Source of the DNA: DASUPK01 sp963843085
Lineage (GTDB): Bacteria > Actinomycetota > Thermoleophilia > Solirubrobacterales > 70-9
Direction of reading: 5' to 3'
DNA: 64,000 bases
NCBI GenBank assembly: GCA_963843085.1
Contig: CAWJJG010000001.1
Location: forward strand, 62,001-126,000
In this document: piece after piece, positions 57,502-64,000 of the stretch
How positions within the stretch are numbered: the stretch's first letter is position 1
Layout: every line of letters begins with the position of its first letter
Made by a program: the position numbers and the translations under genes
The notes under the pieces: model-generated
The model's input: the letters and a program-made list of their open reading frames with translations, nothing else
Database searches by the model: none
What the model was told of the DNA's origin: nothing

Positions 57502-58142
57502 GCCCGGCCGCCGAGAAGCGCATGTGGACCGAGAGGGTCCGCTCGCGCGCCGTCGGCGCCCTGCCCCCCGAGAAGCTCCTCCCCGACCGGCAGCCGGCCT
57601 ACGTCTCCTCGTGGATCTACGTCTTCGGCGTGGCGACGATCGCGGCGCTGCTCGTGGTCGTCGGATCCGGAGTGATCCTGGGCCTCAAGGGCCCGGCCTG
57701 GTGGCATGAGTCCGGAGTCGGGAAGTTCTTCAACAGCGTCCACCTCTGGGGCGTGGAGGTCTTTTTCTTCACGATGGTCGTGCACCTCTGGGGGAAGTTC
57801 TTCATGGGCGCATGGCGAGGCGGCAGGGCATTTGTCTGGGTCACCGGCGCGGTCGTCTTCCTGGTTTCGATCGGGACCGCTTTCACCGGCTACCTCTCGC
57901 AGCAGAACTTCGACTCCCAGTGGATCGCCAGCGAGGGGAAGGACGGTCTCAACTCAGTGGGGATCGGGGCCTTCTTCAACGTCATCGACTTCGGCCAGAT
58001 GTACACGTGGCACGTGATCCTGTTGCCGGTCGCCGTGGTTGCGATCGTCGTCGGGCACGTCCTCCTGGTCCGTAAGCACGGCGTGGTCCCGCCCTACGCG
58101 GCGAAGGTTGCGGCCGCGCGGGCGACGGAGGAAGCCGGGTGA
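57498..58142 (+). CDS. Cytochrome b, N-terminal (b6-type) subunit
   Basis: 214 residues with four membrane helices after an about 40-residue cytoplasmic start. The heme ligands are visible as two His pairs: His82 and His96 (SVHLWGVEVFFFTMVVH, 13 residues between) and His172 and His187 (14 between). This is the spacing of cytochrome b6, a four-helix protein that ends before the domain corresponding to subunit IV. GTAFTGYLSQQNFDSQW is the quinone-site loop region. It overlaps the 52-residue gene and the next gene (GTGA). It should pass electrons from menaquinol. Confidence 0.9.
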   Translation: MSPAAEKRMWTERVRSRAVGALPPEKLLPDRQPAYVSSWIYVFGVATIAALLVVVGSGVILGLKGPAWWHESGVGKFFNSVHLWGVEVFFFTMVVHLWGKFFMGAWRGGRAFVWVTGAVVFLVSIGTAFTGYLSQQNFDSQWIASEGKDGLNSVGIGAFFNVIDFGQMYTWHVILLPVAVVAIVVGHVLLVRKHGVVPPYAAKVAAARATEEAG

Positions 58143-59101
58143 GCCCGCGGAAGCCCAAGCCGGCCCCACTCGAGTCCAAGGATTGGGAGGGCCCGTACGT
58201 TCGCTACGACCTGGTCAAGGAGTTCGTTGTCGCCCTGGGCGTGATCGTGGCGCTGGTCGTCGTGCTCGCGGTCCTGTTCTCCTCGCCCGATGACAAGCCG
58301 GTCACGATCCAGCAGTGGGCGAGGACCGACCCCGGTGACTTCGCCGCCACCGCCGTGACGGAGCTCGATGGGTCGAGCGAGGTTGCCGCATACGGCGCTC
58401 CGTATACCCACACGCCGGACACCGGACAGAAGATTGGCCCGCTCAACCTGCAGAACGCGGCCGGTGTCCACTACCCGATCAACACCAGCGAGGACTTCGT
58501 GCTCAATCCCCTGCGGAGCATTCCCGGCGACGCGGCTTTGACCAGGGCTCTCCAGGAGTACCAGGCGGCCCCCCCGGCCCAGCAGAAGGCGTGGACCGAC
58601 GCGTACACCAAGGGCCTCGATGGCGCCAAGTACCCCGCCGGAATTCCTCAGCTGCCGCCCGGCGATTACGGGCCGGTCGCCCCGATGATGGCTTCCCTGG
58701 CCGGCCTGGCCTCAAGCGGCGGCCTCGACGGCGCGCTGCTCAACGCGAATCAGTTCTACCAGACGAATTACACGAAGCCGCTCCTGTTCCTCTCGGGCGG
58801 CGGTTACTTCGAGAGCCGGGCTGAGGATCAGCATCTGCTCGGCACGCAGTGGGGAATGATGAACGAGACGGGCAGCTATCCGGGTCAGGTCTGGCTCTGG
58901 CTCTACACGTTCTGGTACCAGATCGCCCCGTTCAACACCTCGGACAACGCGGACGCCCAGATCTGGGCGCTGATGATGCTCCTGTCTCTGGCCTTCATCT
59001 GCATACCGGTGATCCCGGGGCTGCGCAGCCTGCCCCGCCACCTCGGGGTTCACCGCCTGATCTGGCGCGATCACTACCGGCGGGTCGAGGGCGGCAGCTG
59101 A
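58139..59101 (+). CDS. Membrane protein paired with cytochrome b (subunit-IV-like position, large outside domain)
   Basis: 320 residues. One membrane helix near 27-47 and one near 275-297 flank an outside region of about 225 residues. The region is rich in Gly, Asn and aromatic residues, with no CxxCH heme motif and no Rieske CxH motifs. The start (LESKDWEGPYVRYDLVKEFVVALGVIVAL) resembles the opening of the cytochrome b C-terminal partner found in Actinobacteria. It occupies the place of subunit IV, but the canonical three-helix pattern is not visible. It ends three bases before the convergent ispG gene. Confidence 0.6.
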   Translation: MSPRKPKPAPLESKDWEGPYVRYDLVKEFVVALGVIVALVVVLAVLFSSPDDKPVTIQQWARTDPGDFAATAVTELDGSSEVAAYGAPYTHTPDTGQKIGPLNLQNAAGVHYPINTSEDFVLNPLRSIPGDAALTRALQEYQAAPPAQQKAWTDAYTKGLDGAKYPAGIPQLPPGDYGPVAPMMASLAGLASSGGLDGALLNANQFYQTNYTKPLLFLSGGGYFESRAEDQHLLGTQWGMMNETGSYPGQVWLWLYTFWYQIAPFNTSDNADAQIWALMMLLSLAFICIPVIPGLRSLPRHLGVHRLIWRDHYRRVEGGS

Positions 59102-59104
59102 GGC

Positions 59105-60392
59105 CTAGGTGCGGCTGAAGCGTCGGCCCGCCGTGGGCGATGCATCCTCGTCCAGGCTGATGCGCTTGCCGGCCTTCACCGGCTGGAGGAAGTCATCGGG
59201 CTCCGTGTCGGATGCCTCGGCCTCCATCTGCGCGATCCGCTCAGGGGTGAGCTCCCCGGCGTTCTCCTCCTCGATCTTGGCGAGCCAATCGGCGCCCTCG
59301 CGTGCCTCGGTCTCGTCGACGTGGACCTTGCCGCGGTCGAGCGACCTGTCGATCTCGGCGAACAGCGCGTCCACGAGCTCGCCCTGCTTCACCTTCCGAA
59401 GCGGCTTGCCGTGGGCGAAGATCAGGCCCTCATCCTTGGCGCCGGTGATGCCGAAGTCCGCGTGTGAGGCCTCGCCGATCCCGTTCACCGCGCAGCCGAG
59501 CACGGCGACCTCGACCGGCTCGGTGTAGGCCTCGAGGCGCTTCTCGATATCCGCGACCACCGTGTCCATGTCGAACTGGAGGCGGCCGCAGGTCGGGCAG
59601 GCGATCAGCACGGGGCCGCGCTCGCGGAGCTGAAGCGCCTTGAGAATCTCCCAGGCGACCTTGACCTCCTCCTCAGCATGGAAGGTCGAGAGCGAGATGC
59701 GGATGGTGTCCCCCACCCCGTCCGCGAGCAGCGTGCCGAGGCCGACGGAGCTCTTCAGCGAGCCCGACCACTTCGTCCCGGCCTCGGTGATGCCGAGATG
59801 AATCGGATACGGGACCTTCTCGGCCAGCAGCCGGTTCGAGGCGATCGTGTTCGGGACGTTGGTCGACTTGATCGAGATCTTGAAGTTCTCGAAGTCGAGC
59901 CGCTCCATCAGCTCGACGAACTCGACTCCGGCCTGGACGAGGGCTTCGACGGAGTTCTCGCGCTCGAGCTCGTGCAGATGCTTCGGCAGCGAGCCGGAGT
60001 TGACGCCGATCCGCATCGGGACGTTCTTCGCCGTCGCCTTCTCGGCGACCTCCGCCACCTTCTCGGGCCCGCCGATGTTGCCGGGGTTCAGGCGGATGCA
60101 ATCGGCGCCGGCGTCGATCGCCTTCAGCGCCAATGTGTGGTTGAAGTGGATGTCGGCGATCACCGGGATCGGCGACTCCTTGACGATCGTCTTCAGGGCC
60201 TCGACGTCCTTGTCGCGGGGAACGGCGACGCGCACGAGGTCGGCGCCCGCGTCCGCCACCGTGCGGATCTGCTCCATCGTCGCGGCGAGGTTGGCCGTCT
60301 CGGTTTTGCACATCGTCTGCACGGCGACCGGGAGCGCCGCCCCCGATCGGGACGTCGCGCACGAAGATCTGGCGCTTGGAAGCCACGCGCAC
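59105..60392 (-). pseudogene. ispG: 4-hydroxy-3-methylbut-2-enyl diphosphate synthase IspG, with one-base frameshift near its start
   Basis: IspG makes HMBPP from MEcPP in the MEP isoprenoid pathway with a [4Fe-4S] cluster. The body is intact from VAVQTMCKTETANLAATMEQI, through the Cys ligands in IACPTCGRLQ and VLGCAVNGIGEA, to a C-terminal extension of about 80 acidic residues. The first 21 residues (ASKRQIFVRDVPIGGGAP from the GTG at 60392) are in another frame. Removing one base around 60328-60333 restores the normal protein. As ispG is usually essential, a sequence error is the more likely reason than true loss. The alternative start in the second frame gives a poor N-terminus. Confidence 0.88.
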
Positions 60393-60519
60393 AGGGTAGC
60401 CGTGAGGCCGATTCGGGCGTTTCGCAATCCGGTGAAAGCGACGTCCCGTATGCGCTATTGCAAGCCCGGTAGCCGTCTGAGAGGATCGGACTTCTTAAGG
60501 ACCAAGGAGGGAGAGGGGA

Positions 60520-61503
60520 ATGAATCGCCGCCTGACCAGGATCGCGCTCGCCGCAACGCTCGCCGCCGCCGCCGGCCTCGCGGTCGTCTCGAGCGCCAGC
60601 GCCACGTACCACCTGACGAAGATCCGCCAGATCTCCGGGGAAGGCGGAGCCTCGCCGAACACCAGCTACATCGAGCTGCAGATGTACGCGCCAGGTCAGA
60701 ACCTCGTCAGCGGCCACCACATCACGATCTGGGACCACGATGCCCTGCTGTTTGGCAGCCCGACGCCGATTAAGGACTTCACCCTAACGGGCCCCAATCC
60801 CCCCTTTGCCGACAATCAGCGCACGATCCTGATCGGAGACACCGCAGTTGCCGGGCGCGACTTCACTCTCGACCTAGGCACCTATCTCAGCGATATGTCG
60901 GGCGGGACTGAGCCGCCCTGGATAGGAGGCGCCGTCTGCTTCGACAACATCGACTGTGTCTCCTGGGGTGGCAGCACGTTCACCGGCGCCAACAACCTGC
61001 CGGACCCCACCTCCCCGAACGGCAGCGTCCTTCCGGTCACCTACTCGCTGCAGCGCACCATCGCTCCCGGCTGCTCCGCGCTCCTGGAGGCGAGCGACGA
61101 CACGAACAACGCACAGACGGACTTCGCGCCGGGGCCGAAGGAGGGCCGGCCGAACAGCGTCACCCCGCCTGAGGTTCCATGCGGCGGCAAGGGCGGCGGA
61201 GGCCGCGGCGGGGGTGGTTTCACCACCTGCGCCGGCAAGCTGACGACGATCGCCGGCACCGACGGCAACGACAAACTGGTGGGCACCAGGCGGGCCGACG
61301 TGATCGCTGCCGGCGACGGCAACGACGTGATCAAGGGGCTCGCGGGCAACGACACCGTCTGCGGAGGTGCCGGCAAGGACACGGAGCTGGGCGGCAAGGG
61401 CCGGGATCTCCTGCGCGGCGAGGTCGGCAAGGACAAGCTGAAGGGCGGCCCCGGCAAGGACAAGCTCAAGGGCGGCCCGGGGGATGACGTCCAGATCCAA
61501 TAG
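60520..61503 (+). CDS. Secreted lamin-tail-like protein with C-terminal RTX repeats
   Basis: 327 residues. A Sec signal peptide (MNRRLTRIALAATLAAAAG, cleavage near SASA) is followed by a beta domain resembling the lamin-tail/LTD fold (SPNTSYIELQMYAPGQNLVSGHHITIWD) with several cysteines. A Gly-rich stretch (PCGGKGGGGRGGGGF) precedes about seven RTX-type repeats (GTDGNDKLVG, GDGNDVIKG, GGAGKDTELGG, GGPGKDKLKG). Calcium should fold the repeats outside the cell. Its 5' end is nearly identical to that of the next gene, and AGGGAGAGGGG lies just before the ATG. Confidence 0.82.
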   Translation: MNRRLTRIALAATLAAAAGLAVVSSASATYHLTKIRQISGEGGASPNTSYIELQMYAPGQNLVSGHHITIWDHDALLFGSPTPIKDFTLTGPNPPFADNQRTILIGDTAVAGRDFTLDLGTYLSDMSGGTEPPWIGGAVCFDNIDCVSWGGSTFTGANNLPDPTSPNGSVLPVTYSLQRTIAPGCSALLEASDDTNNAQTDFAPGPKEGRPNSVTPPEVPCGGKGGGGRGGGGFTTCAGKLTTIAGTDGNDKLVGTRRADVIAAGDGNDVIKGLAGNDTVCGGAGKDTELGGKGRDLLRGEVGKDKLKGGPGKDKLKGGPGDDVQIQ

Positions 61504-61513
61504 ACGAGTGCCG

Positions 61514-61533
61514 CGCGATCTGAGAAGATCGCG
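61514..61533 (+). terminator. Short hairpin between the two secreted-protein genes
   Basis: CGCGATC (61514-61520) and GATCGCG (61527-61533) form a perfect 7-bp stem with loop TGAGAA. No U-tract follows; instead CTAGGAGGG comes next. It may be a processing or partial termination point between the two genes rather than a full terminator. Confidence 0.4.
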
Positions 61534-61565
61534 TCCTAGGAGGGAACTCAAATGAGGGGAGAGGG

Positions 61566-62426
61566 ATGAATCGCCGCCTGACTCGCATCACGCTCGCTGC
61601 GGCCGCAGCGCTTACCGTCGTCCTGCCGCCATCTATGGCCTCGGCCGACACGGCCAGGATCGGGAGCGCGCTGACACATCCGGCGGCCACCCCCGAGTTG
61701 TGCACCACATGCATTGGTGTGCAAAGCGCCGCTACGCCGGCGCTCTCGCCGAACCCATTCGCCGCCCCCTCAGACGGCGTTCTGACGTCCTGGTCGGTTC
61801 GGAGCAACGACATGGGCGCCCTGTATTCGCTCCGCATCCTGCGGAAGGTCGGCACCTCTTCCTACCTCAGTGCGGGACGGAGCGCTGCCCCGGCTGCCGT
61901 GCCCGACAACACCGACACAATTCGAAACTATCCCACCTCGTTGTCGATCAAACGGGGGGACCTGATCGGGGTCGAGCTTGGCGGCACAGCCACCGGTCTG
62001 CCCAGCTGGGCCGACAATGTCAACGGCGATGTAGTCAGCTACGCGACGACGTTTGCGGACGGGAATGCGGCGCCATTCACCGATATCCCGGGGCATGAGC
62101 TGCTCCTGCAGGCAACGATCAGGTTCTGCAAGGTCCCGAACGTCGTGGGACAGCCTAAGGCCGCGGCAACGGCAGCCGTCTCCGCCGCCGACTGCACCTC
62201 GACAGCGACCCAGCAGAAGCTTCAGCTGAAGGCGATCAAGAAGACCTTCTCGAAGAAGAAGAAGAGGAAGATCAAGGCCAAGAACAAGGCATTGAAGGCT
62301 CAGAACGGACTTGTTCTCAGTCAGGGCACCGCGCCGGGAACAACGGCTGCGCCGCCCGGACCGGCTGTCGCTCTCAAGGTTGGCGAGGTCGTCAAGCCGA
62401 AGAAGAAGAAGAAGAAGCGGAAGTAG
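61566..62426 (+). CDS. Secreted protein with PASTA-like segment and poly-lysine tail
   Basis: 286 residues. The signal peptide MNRRLTRITLAAAAAL (cleavage near ASA) is a close copy of the preceding gene's. The middle domain (about 35-190) is beta-rich with two Cys in CTTC. A segment KVPNVVGQPKAAATAAVSAADC matches the opening of a PASTA repeat, which binds peptidoglycan. The C-terminus is strikingly basic, with KKTFSKKKKRKIKAKNK and a final run of eight or more Lys/Arg, and could bind teichoic or nucleic acids or the cell surface. No enzyme motif is seen. It is convergent with the deacetylase gene. Confidence 0.75.
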   Translation: MNRRLTRITLAAAAALTVVLPPSMASADTARIGSALTHPAATPELCTTCIGVQSAATPALSPNPFAAPSDGVLTSWSVRSNDMGALYSLRILRKVGTSSYLSAGRSAAPAAVPDNTDTIRNYPTSLSIKRGDLIGVELGGTATGLPSWADNVNGDVVSYATTFADGNAAPFTDIPGHELLLQATIRFCKVPNVVGQPKAAATAAVSAADCTSTATQQKLQLKAIKKTFSKKKKRKIKAKNKALKAQNGLVLSQGTAPGTTAAPPGPAVALKVGEVVKPKKKKKKRK

Positions 62427-63380
62427 CTACGCGCCGGGCTCGTTCAGCTTTTGCTCCAGTCCGGCGACTCCGTCCGACCCATCCACCCTGATTCGTTTCA
62501 GCGTGAAGATCTCACTCTTTTGGGCGAGTCCCTCGTCGGTCGTCGTGGCGCCTAGGTAGCCGGCCGCGCGGACCGCTTGGACGGCCTGGTCGTCGTAGCG
62601 CCCGGACGGATAGCAGAAGAAGTTGACGGGCTGGTGGAAGCGCTGCTGGAGCATCCGGCGTGAGCCGGCGATCTCGTCATGGAGCTGAGCCCCACTCGCT
62701 TGCGAGACGTCGACGTGGTTGATCGTGTGCGAGTCGAGCTCCCAGCCGTCGTTGATCATCGTCCGCACCATCTGGTCGCTGAGCTCCGCGTTCGGCCGGC
62801 CGATGCGGCCGGCGATCGCGCTGAGGACTCCGGGCCAGCCGAGCTTGCGCAGCTCCGGGCGGGCGTAGACGTACTGGCTGCGGTAGCCGTCGTCGAAGGA
62901 GACGACGACGGGCTTCGGGGGCAGCTCGCCGCCCTTGAGCCACGCGTCGTAGACCTGGTTCAGGCTGACTCCCACGTACCCCTTCTTCCGCAGCATCTCC
63001 ATCTGCGCGTCGAAGCTCTTCGGGTCGACGTAGAGCTCGGGCAGCTGCGCGCTGGACGGCGGGGCCGCGATCACGTGATACATGAGGATCGGGACAGGTG
63101 ACTGCGACTTGACCATCTCCCCAGTCGGCGGAGGCGGCCCAAGCCCGCCGGGTTGCAGCTTGGTGCCGTCACCCGAGCGCTTCTTACCGTGCGCGTTCGC
63201 GGTGCTCGAGCCGGAGTGGCCTCCGCCGGAGTCACGGGATGCCCCAACGGCCACCCCGACGACGAGCGCGGCGACCGCGACGAACCCAAGCGCCAGCCGC
63301 CTTCGTCTCTGGAGCCGCCGGCGCTGCTCGCGCCGGCGGCGCTCAGTCCTGGTCTCGGGCGAAGTCGAGGGCGTCGTCAT
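62427..63380 (-). CDS. Polysaccharide deacetylase (NodB homology), membrane-anchored
   Basis: 317 residues. An Arg-rich cytoplasmic start (ERRRREQRRRLQRRRR), one membrane helix (about 30-50), a Gly/Ser-rich linker, then a NodB domain: VPILMYHVI, the metal motif VVSFDDGYRS (Asp-Asp), LDSHTINHVD (His...His), and FCYPSGRYDD. It should remove acetyl groups from N-acetylated sugars outside the cell, such as peptidoglycan or an exopolysaccharide. The ATG at 63380 is taken; it overlaps the end of the SnoaL-like gene by 38 bases. Confidence 0.88.
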   Translation of the reverse strand: MTTPSTSPETRTERRRREQRRRLQRRRRLALGFVAVAALVVGVAVGASRDSGGGHSGSSTANAHGKKRSGDGTKLQPGGLGPPPPTGEMVKSQSPVPILMYHVIAAPPSSAQLPELYVDPKSFDAQMEMLRKKGYVGVSLNQVYDAWLKGGELPPKPVVVSFDDGYRSQYVYARPELRKLGWPGVLSAIAGRIGRPNAELSDQMVRTMINDGWELDSHTINHVDVSQASGAQLHDEIAGSRRMLQQRFHQPVNFFCYPSGRYDDQAVQAVRAAGYLGATTTDEGLAQKSEIFTLKRIRVDGSDGVAGLEQKLNEPGA

Positions 63381-63780
63381 GCTCGAAGAAGACGTTGAGG
63401 CGCGAAGGTAGCCCCCCGTCGAAGGCGACAACGGCACTGAACTCGATCTTGCCCGCGATCCTAGACGCGCGGCCCCTGCCCGACCAGGCACCGCGCTCGA
63501 TCAATCTGCCGTTCACCTCGCTCGGCTCGGAGAGAGCCTCGTAACGAACCTGGTCCCACGGGTCATCGAACTCCTCGATGAAGGGCTCGATCTCCTCGCG
63601 GCGGTGAAACTCGCCTCCGCCCGGCCAGGCGGGATCGGTGCTCAACGTCAGGTCGTCGCCGACGAGCGTGAAGAGCCGGTCGTAGTCGCGTTCGTTCCAG
63701 GCGTTCATCACCGAATGGAAGGCGTCCGCCATCTCCTTGACCCCGAGACGCACCTCTCGCCGCGAATCGGGCTCGCTCAC
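63343..63780 (-). CDS. SnoaL-like / NTF2-fold protein
   Basis: 145 residues. A helical start (KEMADAFHSVMNAWNERDYDRLFTLVGDDL) and later strands (GKIEFSAVVAFDGGLPSRLNVFFEHDDALDFARDQ) match the NTF2-like cone fold. The ligand is unknown. It is coupled to the upstream acyl-CoA synthetase gene by a GTGA overlap and overlaps the deacetylase start. A second SnoaL-like gene, of a different branch, lies at the other end of the window. Confidence 0.75.
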   Translation of the reverse strand: MSEPDSRREVRLGVKEMADAFHSVMNAWNERDYDRLFTLVGDDLTLSTDPAWPGGGEFHRREEIEPFIEEFDDPWDQVRYEALSEPSEVNGRLIERGAWSGRGRASRIAGKIEFSAVVAFDGGLPSRLNVFFEHDDALDFARDQD

Positions 63781-64000
63781 GAGGAGTAAAGCGCCTCGAT
63801 CTCCTCGGCGTACTTCTCGTCGATGGGCTTGCGCTTCAGCTTCATCGTCGGCGTGAGCTCTTCCCCGCCCGGCTCCCAGGGCTCGGCAAGGATCTTGAAC
63901 TTCTTGATCTGCTCGACGCGGGCCATCTTCTCGTTCGCCTGATCGACGGCGGCTTGGACCGCGTCCTTGGCCTTCTCCTCGTCGGCCAGCTCTTCGAGCG
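63777..64000 (-). CDS. Long-chain acyl-CoA synthetase (AMP-binding), C-terminal end
   Basis: About 74 C-terminal residues are in the window; the rest lies beyond the right edge. LTPTMKLKRKPIDEKYAEEIEALY is the usual end of FadD15-type long-chain acyl-CoA synthetases, with the conserved Lys of the C-terminal domain in the TMKLKRK strand. A charged helix precedes it. The stop overlaps the next gene by GTGA. Activity cannot be judged from this fragment. Confidence 0.8.
   Translation of the reverse strand, partial: LEELADEEKAKDAVQAAVDQANEKMARVEQIKKFKILAEPWEPGGEELTPTMKLKRKPIDEKYAEEIEALYSS

Noticed and set aside
57258..58142. Cytochrome b starting at the GTG at 57258 (294 residues), which has a good ribosome-binding site
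   Set aside because: The first 80 residues would be Arg/Pro/Cys-rich with no likeness to cytochrome b and would overlay the 52-residue membrane protein; the ATG at 57498 gives His82/His96 in normal positions.
1..64000. tRNA, rRNA or tmRNA genes and CRISPR arrays
   Set aside because: No cloverleaf with a GGTTCRANTCC T-arm, rRNA core sequence or regularly spaced direct repeats was noticed on either strand; this was a visual search only.

Overview
The window is 64 kb of very GC-rich chromosomal DNA, densely packed with genes. Many neighbouring genes share an ATGA, GTGA or TGATG overlap. The gene set points to an actinobacterium, most likely of the class Thermoleophilia (Solirubrobacterales-like). 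The reasons are the GarA-like FHA / FtsR-like MerR / RsiG-like cluster, MurT-GatD, WS/DGAT acyltransferase, poxvirus-type topoisomerase IB, VKOR, LL-DAP aminotransferase with DapF, and a c-di-AMP riboswitch on a cell-wall gene. This assignment is by inference; no rRNA or tRNA gene was recognised. No CRISPR array, insertion sequence, prophage or plasmid function was seen, so this is core chromosome rather than an island.

Layout: 1-3.2 kb holds a phospholipase-D-like N-terminus, a SnoaL-like gene and an OmpR-type two-component system read leftwards. 3.2-19.9 kb is a long rightward housekeeping run: ftsK, cinA, a lipoprotein, thpR, recA, recX (frameshifted), a blue-copper protein, a small HTH protein, miaB, miaA, dapF, dapL, a DMT permease, a GH114-like protein, hflX and dut. 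19.9-24.9 kb is a leftward six-gene set (methyltransferase, diacylglycerol-kinase-like, murT, methyltransferase, gatD, lemA), probably concerned with lipid II amidation and envelope. 24.9-33 kb is mixed: cyclophilin lipoprotein, peroxiredoxin, hydrolase, two DUF72 genes, SpoIIE-type phosphatase, GNAT pseudogene, HNH protein and topoisomerase IB. 33-46 kb carries redox, lipid and envelope genes: ccdA, FMO, thioredoxin-TPR, dinB, an RlpA-like gene behind a c-di-AMP riboswitch, WS/DGAT, ChbG-like, DsbA-like plus VKOR, RTX protein and K+ channel.

46-57 kb holds nadE, a thioesterase, a glycolipid-binding-type protein, two tandem HTH-membrane-RskA-like proteins, and a leftward run garA-like / ftsR-like / long RNA hairpin / SRPBCC / AGPS-like oxidase. 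An rsiG-like gene with its own promoter lies just upstream of that run. pgsA-like and proS follow, divergently. 57-59 kb is a compact b6-type cytochrome b operon with no Rieske gene. 59-64 kb has ispG (frameshifted), two secreted proteins with duplicated 5' ends, a polysaccharide deacetylase, a SnoaL-like protein and the end of a long-chain acyl-CoA synthetase.

The most interesting observations are these: a DapF whose two catalytic cysteines are both serine; a near-perfect 30-bp hairpin whose substitutions are wobble-compatible only in the leftward transcript; the c-di-AMP riboswitch; a pseudoknot-capable leader in front of a DMT permease; a methyltransferase inserted between murT and gatD; tandem fusions of a sigma-4-like HTH to an RskA-like sensor; a LexA-type box for recA inside thpR; and single-base frameshifts in recX and ispG that may be sequence errors. 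All structures and family calls were made by reading the sequence, without database or folding software.
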